A DNA stretch of 57,710 nt, from assembly GCA_025450755.1 (NCBI GenBank), contig JANWLR010000060.1, positions 1 through 57,710 of the forward strand. Direction: 5' to 3'. The notes under the pieces were generated by a model. The model worked only from the letters and a program-made list of their open reading frames with translations. It searched no databases and was not told the DNA's origin. Source of the DNA: Sphingomicrobium sp. Its GTDB lineage: Bacteria; Pseudomonadota; Alphaproteobacteria; Sphingomonadales; Sphingomonadaceae. How positions within the stretch are numbered: position 1 is the first letter of the stretch; every line of letters starts with the position of its first letter. A program made the position numbers and the translations under genes. Positions 20,091 to 28,628 of this stretch are shown one piece after another.

Positions 20091-20696
20091 TTAGTCGCGC
20101 GGAATGTCGCGCGGGTCGCGGATGATGGCGGCGACCATGCCGTAGTCGATCGCCTCGTCTGCCGTCAGCCAGTGGTTGCGGTTGATGTCCTTGTTGATGC
20201 GCTCGATCGGCTGGCCGGTTTCCTCGGAAATGATGCGAACGAGGCGCTCGCGCATGCGGAGGATCTCCCTCGCCTCGATTTCGATGTCCGCAGCCATTCC
20301 GCGTGTGCCGCCCGCGGGTTGGTGAAGCAGGAAGCGCGTGTTCGGGAGGCAAAAGCGGCGATCTTTCGCTCCCGCTAGGTAAATATGTGCACCGGCGCTC
20401 GCCACCCAGCCGGTGCCGATCATGTTGATGCGCACATCATTGCGGATGAAGCGAACCATGTCGTGGATCGTGTCGCCTGATTCGACATGGCCGCCCGGCG
20501 AGTTGATGTAGATGTCGATCGAGGAATCGGAATCGCGGTCCGCAAGCAGCAACAGGCGTGAGCAGATGTCGCGGGCAAGCTTGTCATTGATGTCGCCGAA
20601 GATCAGCACCTTGCGCGTGCGAAGAAGCTCCGTCTCAATCCTGCTGACGAAGTCTGGGGATGTCCCTAGCTGCTGTTCGGGCGCATCGTTTTGCAT
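20091..20696 (-). CDS. ClpP-family protease subunit paralogue
   Basis: 201 residues with the ClpP fold. The nucleophile serine is in [14 protein letters not shown], where housekeeping ClpP has GQAASMGAFLLAAG. The catalytic histidine is in LLHQPAGG and the aspartate probably in [10 protein letters not shown]. The oligomer-forming region [16 protein letters not shown] is intact. It is thus probably an active but divergent paralogue, perhaps forming mixed rings or working with another ATPase. It is convergent with lon and not adjacent to clpX. A main clpP is probably elsewhere on the chromosome. Confidence 0.85.
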   Translation of the reverse strand: MQNDAPEQQLGTSPDFVSRIETELLRTRKVLIFGDINDKLARDICSRLLLLADRDSDSSIDIYINSPGGHVESGDTIHDMVRFIRNDVRINMIGTGWVASAGAHIYLAGAKDRRFCLPNTRFLLHQPAGGTRGMAADIEIEAREILRMRERLVRIISEETGQPIERINKDINRNHWLTADEAIDYGMVAAIIRDPRDIPRD

Positions 20697-20880
20697 GTTC
20701 CGCTCCTGCCGAGAATGGGTCGAACTTCACCGCCTATAGCGGTCGAAATGGATGTTCCCCAGAGTCCCGCGATGAAATAGAATCGTAATTTGAGCTACTG
20801 GACTCAGGCGCAGAGTCTTGCCTTAAAGGTCGATGCTCCGAGCGTGCGAGTCTTTGCCGCCGGTGAGGGAGAGCTGGGGC

Positions 20881-21153
20881 ATGAACAAGCAAGAACTGAT
20901 TGGTCATGTTGCCGACCGCTCGGGGCTGAGCCGCAACGACGCCATGCGCGCTGTCGAGACGATGCTCGAAGTAATCACATCAACGCTGAAGCGGGGCGAT
21001 GAAGTGCGCCTGGTCGGGTTCGGGAATTTCTCTGTGACTCGCCGGAAAGCTTCGACGGGCCGCAATCCACGTACCGGCGAACCGATGCAAATAAAGGCAA
21101 GTTCGCAGCCCAAGTTCCGGCCGGGCAAGGTGCTCAAGGACGCCGTCCAGTAA
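20881..21153 (+). CDS. HU-family DNA-binding protein
   Basis: 90 residues starting MNKQELIGHVAD. HU dimers bend and compact DNA. The family signature GFGNFSVTRRKASTGRNPRT holds the beta-arm that inserts into the minor groove. A Shine-Dalgarno (GGGAG) lies 8 bases before ATG 20881, so the in-frame extension to 20833 is rejected. A 184-base gap separates it from the divergent clpP paralogue. tRNA-Val follows 55 bases downstream. Confidence 0.96.
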   Translation: MNKQELIGHVADRSGLSRNDAMRAVETMLEVITSTLKRGDEVRLVGFGNFSVTRRKASTGRNPRTGEPMQIKASSQPKFRPGKVLKDAVQ

Positions 21154-21208
21154 CTAGACAGGCGGGTTAGCGTCATTATATCCGCCGCTTTCCCGCAGCG
21201 ACAGGCGC

Positions 21209-21283
21209 GGGCGCGTAGCTCAGTGGTAGAGCACACCCTTCACACGGGTGGGGTCGTAGGTTCAAACCCTACCGCGCCCACCA
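21209..21283 (+). tRNA. tRNA-Val (CAC)
   Basis: 75 bases with a complete cloverleaf. The 7-bp acceptor stem pairs GGGCGCG (21209-21215) with CGCGCCC (21273-21279), followed by A and an encoded CCA. The anticodon stem CACCC/GGGTG encloses TTCACAC with anticodon CAC at 21241-21243, reading GUG codons. The TTCAAA T-loop is normal. Confidence 0.95.
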
Positions 21284-21338
21284 TTTCCACGGGCAGTGAC
21301 TATGGAAATCGCTGGGGCTTATCCCCGAGATCCGTGGA
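21283..21338 (+). repeat. Overlapping inverted repeats in the tRNA-Val trailer
   Basis: ATTTCCA (21283-21289) can pair with TGGAAAT (21303-21309), while TCCACGG (21286-21292) can pair with CCGTGGA (21332-21338). The two 5' arms overlap, so the structures exclude each other. A GGGG/CCCC hairpin lies between. No T-run follows, so this is not an obvious intrinsic terminator. Confidence 0.4.
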
Positions 21339-21371
21339 GACGCTGGTCGCAGAGCTGCCGAACAGCGTCCC

Positions 21372-22082
21372 TCAATTCTGTAGATAGGCTGGCTGAAAGC
21401 TGGCCACTCGACGCATCTCATCCCAGTCGGAAAATTCTATCTCGCGGCCCTTGCGCTTGATCAAGCCCTGCCGTTCCATGTCAGCGAGCACTCGATTGAC
21501 GTTGACCGATGTCTGGCCGGTTATGTCCGCAATCTGCTGCTGCGTGAATGGGTTCACCATGTGGCCGTTGCCAACATGCAGGCGGACGGCGGTTTCACAC
21601 AACAAGTGCGCGACGCGCGCCGTGGAGTCGCGCCGGCCGCAATTGACCAGCCATTCGTACCCGATCGACTCATTTCGCTGGAGCAGGCGCCAGAAAAAGC
21701 GCTGCAGCTCGGGATTTTCCTCAACGATTGGATTGAAGTCCTTGGCCTTGCCGACCAGCACCTCACAGCGAACGATAGCTTGAATGCCATATTGCGCGGG
21801 GCCTTCGACCGGCAAAATCCCCTCACCGGGGAAACGCAGGGCGACAATCTGGCGCCGCCCGGTCGCATCCGACTTATACTTTGAAAGAATTCCGGAGCGT
21901 ACGAACATGACTTCGTCGCGCGGCGCTCCTTGTTCGCGGAAAGGACGCCGCGGCTCCACATAAACGACGCGGTGTTGCATCTGATCTAAAAGGTCAGCAA
22001 GTCGCTGCTCGAGCCCCGCCGAGACGAGAGTCTCCCGCAGAGACACACTTTCGGTTGGCGACCTTGCGCGCCGACTCGCCAT
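21372..22082 (-). CDS. Crp/Fnr-family transcriptional regulator
   Basis: 236 residues. The N-terminal cyclic-nucleotide-binding fold runs to about residue 140 and is followed by a winged helix; the recognition region is TQQQIADITGQTSVNVNRVL. The N-terminal half lacks the four-cysteine cluster of FNR, so it is not an iron-sulfur oxygen sensor of that type. The ATG at 22082 has GGGGAGAG 6 bases upstream; an in-frame extension to 22145 adds an unlikely leader. Its signal is unknown. It lies between tRNA-Val and a HIT protein gene. Confidence 0.92.
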   Translation of the reverse strand: MASRRARSPTESVSLRETLVSAGLEQRLADLLDQMQHRVVYVEPRRPFREQGAPRDEVMFVRSGILSKYKSDATGRRQIVALRFPGEGILPVEGPAQYGIQAIVRCEVLVGKAKDFNPIVEENPELQRFFWRLLQRNESIGYEWLVNCGRRDSTARVAHLLCETAVRLHVGNGHMVNPFTQQQIADITGQTSVNVNRVLADMERQGLIKRKGREIEFSDWDEMRRVASFQPAYLQN

Positions 22083-22166
22083 TGCGGTCTCTCCCCACGA
22101 GGGACATGCCCCCAACAACAGTCGGGCGCAAGACACTTCTACCAAGGGGTTTGTCGAAAAGAATTA

Positions 22167-22592
22167 TCAAAAGTTTAACGCAACATCCAGTGTCAATCGG
22201 TCGATCTGATCCGAGCTTAGGGTTATTGAGCTCTCAAGACTGGGCTGCTTGGGCCAGCACGTGTCGGGAAATTCGATGCCATTCCAGGTGCGCGTCTCGG
22301 AATAACGGGGAATCACGTGGAAATGGACCTGTCGATCGACCATCATGAGCATCAGGTAATTGATGCGCTCGAAGGTCACGAAGCTGGCGAGAGCGTGCTC
22401 GACTGCGGCGATCACGTCGGCCTGTTCCGCAAACGCTGCCGGGAGGAGGTCGGAATAAGCCGCTGCATCGCTCTTTGCAGCGAGCACAAGCGAGCCAAGC
22501 GTGACCTGCGCCGGCCGAAGCAGCACCAGCCAATGCTCAAATTGCTTGATGAGGGTGGCTGGATAGCCGAACTTCTCGATCGTCGGATTCAT
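22167..22592 (-). CDS. HIT-family protein
   Basis: 141 residues with the histidine-triad fold. The active-site pattern is normally HxHxH with hydrophobic spacers; here it reads QVHFHVIPRY, so the first histidine is glutamine while the central (nucleophile) and last are kept. Family members hydrolyse or transfer nucleotides from NMP derivatives. A Shine-Dalgarno (GAGGG) precedes the ATG. It shares its strand with the Crp/Fnr gene 84 bases downstream and is divergent from tRNA-His. Confidence 0.85.
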   Translation of the reverse strand: MNPTIEKFGYPATLIKQFEHWLVLLRPAQVTLGSLVLAAKSDAAAYSDLLPAAFAEQADVIAAVEHALASFVTFERINYLMLMMVDRQVHFHVIPRYSETRTWNGIEFPDTCWPKQPSLESSITLSSDQIDRLTLDVALNF

Positions 22593-22688
22593 GCCCGCAC
22601 CCTCGCTTGCGTTCGTGAGAATCGACCCCTAAGTGGCGCGGGCGCCGAAGGAAACCGCAGGAGAGGGTGGTCTCTGAACGCGTTCTGT

Positions 22689-22766
22689 GGCGATCGTAGC
22701 TCAGCTGGTTAGAGCATCGGTTTGTGGTACCGAGGGTCGGGGGTTCAAGTCCCCTCGATCGCCCCA
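22689..22766 (+). tRNA. tRNA-His (GTG)
   Basis: 77 bases plus an encoded extra 5' guanine (G-1 at 22689) that faces C73, the hallmark of tRNA-His. The acceptor stem pairs GCGATCG with CGATCGC; CCA is encoded. The anticodon loop TTGTGGT holds GTG at 22724-22726, in a TCGGT/ACCGA stem. A 10-base palindrome (GAACGCGTTC) lies just upstream. Confidence 0.95.
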
Positions 22767-22798
22767 TTCCCCTGATTGCAACCGGAAATCCTATACAA

Positions 22799-23848
22799 AT
22801 GACTACGTCCTGGGGCTTGCCCGATTTCGACGCGCACGAAGATGTGCATTTCTTCACCGACGAGAAATGCGGTCTCAAGGCCATCATTGCAGTTCATTCG
22901 ACCCATCTCGGGCCCGCGGCTGGTGGCGCGCGCTTCTGGCATTATGCCAAGGACGAACAGGCGCTGACGGATGCACTGAGGCTATCGCGCGGCATGAGCT
23001 ACAAGAATGCGATGGCGGGCCTCCCGCTGGGTGGCGGCAAAGGCGTGCTCCTTGCGGACGAAAGTCGCACGAAAACTCCGGATATGTTGCACGCATTCGG
23101 CAAGGCAGTGGAGAGCCTCGGCGGCCGCTATGTCACGGCTGAGGACGTCGGGATCAATGTCGCCGACATGATCGAGGTCGCGCGCTCGACCAGCTATGTT
23201 GCGGGCCTGCCAAACAGTGCCGGGGACGTGGGTGGAGATCCGGGACCCCACACGTCGCTTGGCGTGTTTCTTGGCCTCAAGGCGGCGGTGAAGCGCGTAC
23301 TTGGCAAAGACGATGTTGGCGGCCTGCACATCGCGATGCAGGGGGCAGGTAGCGTCGCAACTGGCGTGGCGCTGCACGCTTGCGCAGAAGGCGCCATACT
23401 CAGCATCGCCGACGTGGACGAAGCAAAGGCGCAGAAGCTGGCGAATGCGACGAACGGCAAGGTCGTTTCGCCGGACGAGATCCTGAGCCTCGAGGCCGAT
23501 GTCTTCAGTCCAAACGCGCTGGGCGCGATTTTCACGGAGCAGACGATCGCCGTGCTGAGAACGCCGATAGTTGCCGGAGGCGCGAACAACCAACTGGCAA
23601 CGCCGGAGGACGGTGAGCGCCTTCACGCGCGAGGGATCCTTTATGCACCCGATTATGTGATCAATGCTGGAGGCATCATCAACGTCTGCACGGAATATCT
23701 TGGCGACGGTGACGCCGCGCTCGTCCGCCAACGGATCGAGGGCATCCCCGTTCGCCTCGAGCAAATCTGGTCAGAAAGTGCCAAGAGCGGCCGCGATCCA
23801 GCTGCAGTTGCGGACGCTATGGCGCAAAGGCTGATCGGCAGGGCATAA
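22799..23848 (+). CDS. Glu/Leu/Phe/Val dehydrogenase (leucine dehydrogenase-like)
   Basis: 349 residues. NAD-dependent oxidative deamination of a branched-chain or aromatic amino acid is the likely reaction. The substrate-binding lysine region is MAGLPLGGGKGVLL, with the second lysine in MSYKNAM. The dinucleotide-binding domain begins at IAMQGAGSVATGVA. Length and order fit leucine and phenylalanine dehydrogenases rather than the longer glutamate enzymes. ATG 22799 is chosen over an in-frame ATG inside tRNA-His. It begins 33 bases after the tRNA, and ccmC follows 10 bases after the stop. Confidence 0.9.
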   Translation: MTTSWGLPDFDAHEDVHFFTDEKCGLKAIIAVHSTHLGPAAGGARFWHYAKDEQALTDALRLSRGMSYKNAMAGLPLGGGKGVLLADESRTKTPDMLHAFGKAVESLGGRYVTAEDVGINVADMIEVARSTSYVAGLPNSAGDVGGDPGPHTSLGVFLGLKAAVKRVLGKDDVGGLHIAMQGAGSVATGVALHACAEGAILSIADVDEAKAQKLANATNGKVVSPDEILSLEADVFSPNALGAIFTEQTIAVLRTPIVAGGANNQLATPEDGERLHARGILYAPDYVINAGGIINVCTEYLGDGDAALVRQRIEGIPVRLEQIWSESAKSGRDPAAVADAMAQRLIGRA

Positions 23849-23858
23849 GCGCCGCGAC

Positions 23859-24572
23859 ATGCACGCGCTCGCAAACCCTGCAAGGTTCCTTCGGCTCGCT
23901 CGGCCGGCAACGGCCTGGCTGCTGCTAATCGGGCTGGTGTTTGCCGTCGCGGGAATGGCAGCTGGATTGACGTTGACGCCCCCTGATTACCTTCAGGGCG
24001 AGACGGTGCGGATCATCTATATCCACGTGCCGTCCGCGTGGCTTGGTATGGCCGGATGGCTTGGCATTGCCTCGGCGGCGATCAGTCAACTTGTCTGGCG
24101 CCATCCACTCGCTGCCGTCGCCGGGCGTGCAGTCGCTCCGGCTGGCGCGACATTCGCGGCAATTTGCCTGATCACCGGTTCAATCTGGGGACGGCCGACC
24201 TGGGGCACCTGGTGGGAATGGGATGGACGGCTGACCTCGATGCTCGTCCTGTTCTTCCTGTACCTCGGCTACATTGCGCTGGCCTCGGCCGAGCGCGAGC
24301 GAGGCGGGGAAGGCCGCGTCACCGCGATTTTCGGGCTGGTCGGAGCGTTGAACCTGCCAATCATCCATTATTCCGTGCTGTGGTGGCGAACGCTCCACCA
24401 GGGCGAAAGCATTGGCCTGACCGGCTCGACGATCGATAGTTCGATCCTCTGGCCTTTGCCGCTCACGATGGTGGGATTCACCTGCCTGTTTGCCGCTGCG
24501 GTATTGATGCGCATGCGCGCCGAGCTCGCGGAAGCGAAGGTTGAGGCGCGGATGCGGAGGCTCGGCGCATGA
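23859..24572 (+). CDS. ccmC: Heme exporter protein CcmC
   Basis: 237 residues, six membrane segments. CcmC holds heme through its periplasmic tryptophan-rich WWD motif, here WGRPTWGTWWEWDGR, flanked by conserved histidines (YIHVPSAWLGM and INYS-type HYSVLWWRTLHQG). It passes heme to CcmE. It opens a seven-gene run joined by overlaps. ccmA and ccmB are absent on either side. Confidence 0.97.
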   Translation: MHALANPARFLRLARPATAWLLLIGLVFAVAGMAAGLTLTPPDYLQGETVRIIYIHVPSAWLGMAGWLGIASAAISQLVWRHPLAAVAGRAVAPAGATFAAICLITGSIWGRPTWGTWWEWDGRLTSMLVLFFLYLGYIALASAERERGGEGRVTAIFGLVGALNLPIIHYSVLWWRTLHQGESIGLTGSTIDSSILWPLPLTMVGFTCLFAAAVLMRMRAELAEAKVEARMRRLGA

Positions 24573-24697
24573 ATCCCTGGCCGTTCGTGATTGCCGCTTA
24601 TGCTGCAGGAATAGGGCTTAGTGCAGCGCTCATCGCGTGGGCGTTCGCATCAATGCACCGGGCCGAAGCGGCCGCAGACGCGCTCAAGCGAAAATGA
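24569..24697 (+). CDS. ccmD: Heme exporter protein CcmD
   Basis: 42 residues, one membrane segment (about 6-28) with a basic C-terminal tail ending LKRK. CcmD helps release holo-CcmE from CcmABC. Identification rests on size, topology and position between ccmC and ccmE. The ATG overlaps the ccmC stop (ATGA) and its own stop overlaps the ccmE ATG (ATGA). Confidence 0.9.
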   Translation: MNPWPFVIAAYAAGIGLSAALIAWAFASMHRAEAAADALKRK

Positions 24698-25134
24698 AGC
24701 CCAAGAACCAACGCCTTGTCCTGGTCATCGCCGCGACCGGTGCGCTGATCGTGGCCGTCCTGCTCGCAATGTGGGGCCTCAGAAGCCGGGCATCGTTCTT
24801 CTACACGCCGGCTGACATCGCGGCCGGCAAAGCAGCAGAGGGTCAGTCGGCGCGCCTCGGCGGCATGGTCGAGAAAGGTTCGGTCCAGCACGAAGCAGAT
24901 GGAGTCACCATCCATTTCATCCTGACCGATGGGCGGGCGACAACACCCGTCACCTTTCGCGGGATCGCTCCCGACCTGTTCCGTGAGGGCAGCGGTGCGG
25001 TCGCCGAAGGGCGGATGGAACGCGGCACGTTCGTCGCCGATCAAATCCTCGCCAAACATGATGAACGCTATATGCCGCCCGAGCTCGGCAATCTTGCCGC
25101 CGAGCACAAGGCCGGTAAGACGCTCGAGAAATGA
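24694..25134 (+). CDS. ccmE: Cytochrome c maturation heme chaperone CcmE
   Basis: 146 residues: a short N-terminal membrane anchor and a periplasmic OB-fold. The covalent heme-binding histidine is His122 in AKHDERYMPPE, followed by the axial-ligand tyrosine. GGMVEKGSV and VTFRGIAPDLF are typical. ATG 24694 overlaps the ccmD stop; the longer in-frame extension is rejected. Confidence 0.97.
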   Translation: MKPKNQRLVLVIAATGALIVAVLLAMWGLRSRASFFYTPADIAAGKAAEGQSARLGGMVEKGSVQHEADGVTIHFILTDGRATTPVTFRGIAPDLFREGSGAVAEGRMERGTFVADQILAKHDERYMPPELGNLAAEHKAGKTLEK

Positions 25135-27062
25135 TCGCCGAGACCGGCCTTGCCGCGTTGTGGCTCGCTGCTGGGCTCGCCGCTTATCAATTCCTCCTGA
25201 TGATCTTGGCGCTCCGTAGCAGCGTCGGCGTCGCGCGACCGATGCGCGCTGTCGCGGTGATCCAGGGCGTGCTGACGTTGGCCGCATTCGCGATGCTGCT
25301 GCTGGTTTTTGCTCGCAGCGACATGTCGGTCGCGCTGGTGTTTGAGAATAGCAACAGCGCCAAGCCGTTCATCTACAAGGTCGCCGGCGCGTGGGGGAAC
25401 CACGAAGGCTCCATGCTGATGTGGGTGACGATCCTCGCAATCGCGGGCGCGTTCGTCGCCTTGTTCTCACGACGGACCGGAGAGCGGACATTGGTCGCCG
25501 CGCTTGGCAGCCAGGCGATTTTGGCGCTCGGCTTTTATGCCTTCCTGCTGATCGCCTCGAACCCATTCGCCCGTTTGTTTCCGGCGCCCCCCGACGGGCA
25601 GGGGCTCAATCCCTTGCTCCAGGACCCCGGCTTGGCGTTCCATCCGCCGACCCTTTACCTCGGCTATGTCGGCTTGTCGGTTGCGTTTAGTTTCGCTGTC
25701 GGGGCGTTGCTGACGGGCGAAGTCGATGCGCGCCTCGCGCGAGCGATGCGTCCTTGGGTGCTGGGCGCCTGGATCCTGCTGACGCTCGGCATCACGGCGG
25801 GCAGCTATTGGGCCTATTACGAGCTCGGCTGGGGCGGTTACTGGTTCTGGGACCCGGTCGAGAATGCGTCGCTGATGCCGTGGCTCGCCGCGACGGCGCT
25901 CCTTCACTCGATCAACGTCCTCGCTGCCCGCGGTGCGCTCAAGGCATGGACGATGATGTTGGCGGTCATCGCCTTTTCGATGTCGATGGTCGGGACGTTC
26001 CTCGTCCGGTCTGGAATCCTGACCTCGGTGCACGCATTCGCGATCGATCCCGAGCGAGGCACGTTCCTGCTTGTCCTTCTCGCTATCTATGTCGGCGCTG
26101 CCTTCATCCTGTTCGCCTTTCGCGGTGCGAACTTGAAGGAGGGTGCACCTTTCGAGCTCGTCAGCCGCGAGAGCGGACTCGTCGTCAACAATTTGCTGCT
26201 CAGCGTCATCCTTGGAATCGTTTTCGTCGGCACGCTCTATCCGCTCTTCGTCGAGGCGCTGAGCGGCGAGAAATTGTCGGTGGGCGCGCCTTATTTCAAC
26301 GCTGTCGCTGGGCCGCTGGCGCTCCTGGTCGCACTTCTCGTCGGGATTGGGCCATTGCTGAGCTGGCGGCGCGAGCGGCGACCCGTGCTCGGCCTGCTCA
26401 AGGTCCCTGCGCTGCTCGGGGCAAGCGCCCTCGTGATGAGTATCATCGCGGCGCCTAGCATCGGCATCTTGCCGCGAGCCGGCTTTGCCGTCGCAGCGTT
26501 CCTTCTTGCCGCGAGCATTATGCCACTCATCGCGCGCAATCCGCTTCGCGCACCACTCGCGACATGGGGCATGGTCGTGGCGCATTTCGGGATCGCGATC
26601 GCACTCGCGGGAATGGCCGCGAATGCCGCCTTCAGCAGTGAACGGCTCGCCATTGCCAAACCGGGAGAGATACTGAGCGTCGGCCCCTGGCAGGTGCAGC
26701 TTGGGGGCGTAACGCCGACCGCAGGCAAGAACTGGACAGCGATCGAGGCTGAGCTTCGCGCAAGCCGCGGCGAGGGCATCGTCACGCTCACGCCCGAGAC
26801 GCGCTATTATTCCGATCCGCCGACCCAGACGAACGAGTCGGCAATCCGGACCTTCTGGAACGGACAGCTCTACACGGTCATCGGCAACCAGGATTCGTCC
26901 GGCGCGTGGCAATTGCGGCTGTGGTGGAAGCCGTTTGTCACGCTGATCTGGGCAGGCGGAGCACTGATCGCGATCGGCGGCGCACTTGCGCTAATCGGGC
27001 GGCTGCTGCTCTCCCTTCGAGGGCGGCGTCGTGAGCCTGAATGGCGGAGGCGCTACGCATGA
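25131..27062 (+). CDS. ccmF: Heme lyase subunit CcmF
   Basis: 643 residues with more than a dozen membrane segments. CcmF is the core of the cytochrome c heme lyase and takes heme from CcmE. The WWD-type motif is WGGYWFWDPVENASLMPWL, and conserved NHEGSMLMWV lies upstream. The start ATG overlaps ccmE and the stop overlaps ccmG. Confidence 0.97.
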   Translation: MIAETGLAALWLAAGLAAYQFLLMILALRSSVGVARPMRAVAVIQGVLTLAAFAMLLLVFARSDMSVALVFENSNSAKPFIYKVAGAWGNHEGSMLMWVTILAIAGAFVALFSRRTGERTLVAALGSQAILALGFYAFLLIASNPFARLFPAPPDGQGLNPLLQDPGLAFHPPTLYLGYVGLSVAFSFAVGALLTGEVDARLARAMRPWVLGAWILLTLGITAGSYWAYYELGWGGYWFWDPVENASLMPWLAATALLHSINVLAARGALKAWTMMLAVIAFSMSMVGTFLVRSGILTSVHAFAIDPERGTFLLVLLAIYVGAAFILFAFRGANLKEGAPFELVSRESGLVVNNLLLSVILGIVFVGTLYPLFVEALSGEKLSVGAPYFNAVAGPLALLVALLVGIGPLLSWRRERRPVLGLLKVPALLGASALVMSIIAAPSIGILPRAGFAVAAFLLAASIMPLIARNPLRAPLATWGMVVAHFGIAIALAGMAANAAFSSERLAIAKPGEILSVGPWQVQLGGVTPTAGKNWTAIEAELRASRGEGIVTLTPETRYYSDPPTQTNESAIRTFWNGQLYTVIGNQDSSGAWQLRLWWKPFVTLIWAGGALIAIGGALALIGRLLLSLRGRRREPEWRRRYA

Positions 27063-27586
27063 GCCGCGGCCTTCGCCTGATCCCGATTATCCTTCTCCTG
27101 TTTGTTTTGAGCGGGCTCGCATGGCGGCTCATCAAGCCTGCGGATACGGCCGTCCCCTCGCAAATGGTTGAACGGCCTGTGCCGCAGTTCATGCTAGCCG
27201 CCGCACTTGCGGACAAGCCTGGGCTAGCTGCGGCTGACCTGGCGACAGGTCAGCCGCACTTGCTCAACATCTTCGCAAGCTGGTGCGTGCCATGCGCAAG
27301 CGAGGGCAAGGTGCTGCAGGAACTGCGGCGGCACGGTGTCACCGTCGACGGGATTGCAGTCCGCGATACGCCGGACGCGCTCTCCGCATTCCTGGCGCGT
27401 AACGGGGATCCATATGCGCGCATCGGCGCCGACCGGCAGAGCGACGTTCAAATTGCCTTGGGCTCTTCGGGAGTCCCGGAAACCTTCGTGGTCGACGGTC
27501 GCGGGGTAATCCGGCGCCAATATATCGGTCCGCTGAGCAATTCGAATGTCCCGGGCGTACTTCAGGAGCTGGAGCAGCTGCGGTGA
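27059..27586 (+). CDS. ccmG: Thiol:disulfide interchange protein CcmG/DsbE
   Basis: 175 residues, an N-terminal membrane anchor and a periplasmic thioredoxin fold. The redox pair is Cys76/Cys79 in ASWCVPCASE. It keeps apocytochrome CXXCH thiols reduced for heme attachment. GVPETFVVDG carries the conserved cis-proline region. ATG 27059 overlaps the ccmF stop (ATGA); an ATG 18 bases upstream in ccmF is less likely. Confidence 0.96.
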   Translation: MSRGLRLIPIILLLFVLSGLAWRLIKPADTAVPSQMVERPVPQFMLAAALADKPGLAAADLATGQPHLLNIFASWCVPCASEGKVLQELRRHGVTVDGIAVRDTPDALSAFLARNGDPYARIGADRQSDVQIALGSSGVPETFVVDGRGVIRRQYIGPLSNSNVPGVLQELEQLR

Positions 27587-27996
27587 AGAAGACCGTGCTT
27601 CTGCTCGCGATGCTAATTCTAGCGGTCCCATTGTCTGCCGATAGCAATTTGCCGCCGGCCTATTGGGCCAATCGGGAGCTTCCCGATGCGAGGCAGGAAG
27701 CCGAAGCTCAGGCGCTAATGGAGCAGCTGCGATGCCTCGTCTGCCAGGGACAATCGATTGCCGATTCCGACGCCGAACTTGCAGGCGACATGCGCGATCT
27801 CGTCCGTCGCAGAATCGCGGCGGGTGAGAGCCCGAACGCTGTTCGTGCATGGCTCATTCAGCGGTACGGCACGTGGATCAGCTTCAAGCCCACCGACGAG
27901 CCGGCGGCGTGGCCGTTGTGGCTTGCTCCACTTGCGCTCATCCTGATCGGCGCCTGGCTTATCCGTCGCCGGATCAAGCTCAAGGCGGGCGCCTGA
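27583..27996 (+). CDS. ccmH: Cytochrome c-type biogenesis protein CcmH
   Basis: 137 residues: signal peptide, periplasmic domain with the LRCLVCQ motif (Cys51/Cys54), and one C-terminal membrane segment with a basic end. It handles the apocytochrome thiols together with CcmG and CcmF. The GTG start overlaps the ccmG stop (GTGA), and the stop overlaps the ccmI ATG (TGATG). Confidence 0.96.
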   Translation: MKKTVLLLAMLILAVPLSADSNLPPAYWANRELPDARQEAEAQALMEQLRCLVCQGQSIADSDAELAGDMRDLVRRRIAAGESPNAVRAWLIQRYGTWISFKPTDEPAAWPLWLAPLALILIGAWLIRRRIKLKAGA

Positions 27997-28628
27997 TGGG
28001 TTGGGTCGTCCTGCTTTTGTTGGTGGCGCTCAGCATTGGCCTTCTTTGGCTGCTGCGCGTGCGTGGCGGATTGCTTACGGCGAGTGCCGCTGCGCTTTTG
28101 CTCGGTTCGATCGGCTATGCAGTCCAGGGCAGTCCCGATTTGCCGGGCGCACCAGCACATGGGAATGAGGCGCATGACGTCTTCCCGCTGACGGAGGCGC
28201 GCCACGCCTTCTTCGGCTCTTTTACGCCGGCAGAAAGCTGGCTGCGCATGTCGGAGGCTCTCGCCCGCGACGGTCAAAGCGAAGATGCTGTCGGAATTCT
28301 CGAGAATGCTGTCAAACGCTACCCCGCCGATCCGCAGCTGTGGATCGGATTGGGCAATGCCCTCGTCGATCATGCCCGAGGCGTGACTCCTCCGGCGGAG
28401 CTTGCCTACGAGCGCGCCGAGCAGCTCGCGCCCGGCTATCCAGCGCCACCGTTCTTCAAGGGTTTGGCCCTCGCAAGGTCCGGCGACCGCCAAGGTGCAC
28501 TTCTACTCTGGCGGCAGATTCTCAAGACAGCCCCCGCGAAGGCTGATTGGCGACCGTTAGTGGAGCAGGGAGTCGCAGCGCTCAGCCAGCCAAGCGCCAC
28601 GTCACATCAGGCGCCTACCGGCTCGTAA
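27996..28628 (+). CDS. ccmI: CcmI-like TPR protein
   Basis: 210 residues. Two N-terminal membrane segments are followed by a TPR region (WLRMSEALARDGQSEDAV, LWIGLGNALV, FFKGLALARSGDRQGA). CcmI holds apocytochrome c for the heme lyase; this one corresponds to the TPR part with a short anchor. The last 22 bases overlap the convergent ald gene. The start is fixed by the TGATG overlap with ccmH. Confidence 0.9.
   Translation: MGWVVLLLLVALSIGLLWLLRVRGGLLTASAAALLLGSIGYAVQGSPDLPGAPAHGNEAHDVFPLTEARHAFFGSFTPAESWLRMSEALARDGQSEDAVGILENAVKRYPADPQLWIGLGNALVDHARGVTPPAELAYERAEQLAPGYPAPPFFKGLALARSGDRQGALLLWRQILKTAPAKADWRPLVEQGVAALSQPSATSHQAPTGS

Noticed and set aside
25467-26912. 481-codon open frame antisense to ccmF
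   Set aside because: ccmF is unmistakable on the other strand; long antisense frames are expected from its GC-rich codon pattern, and this one has a highly charged, low-complexity translation.
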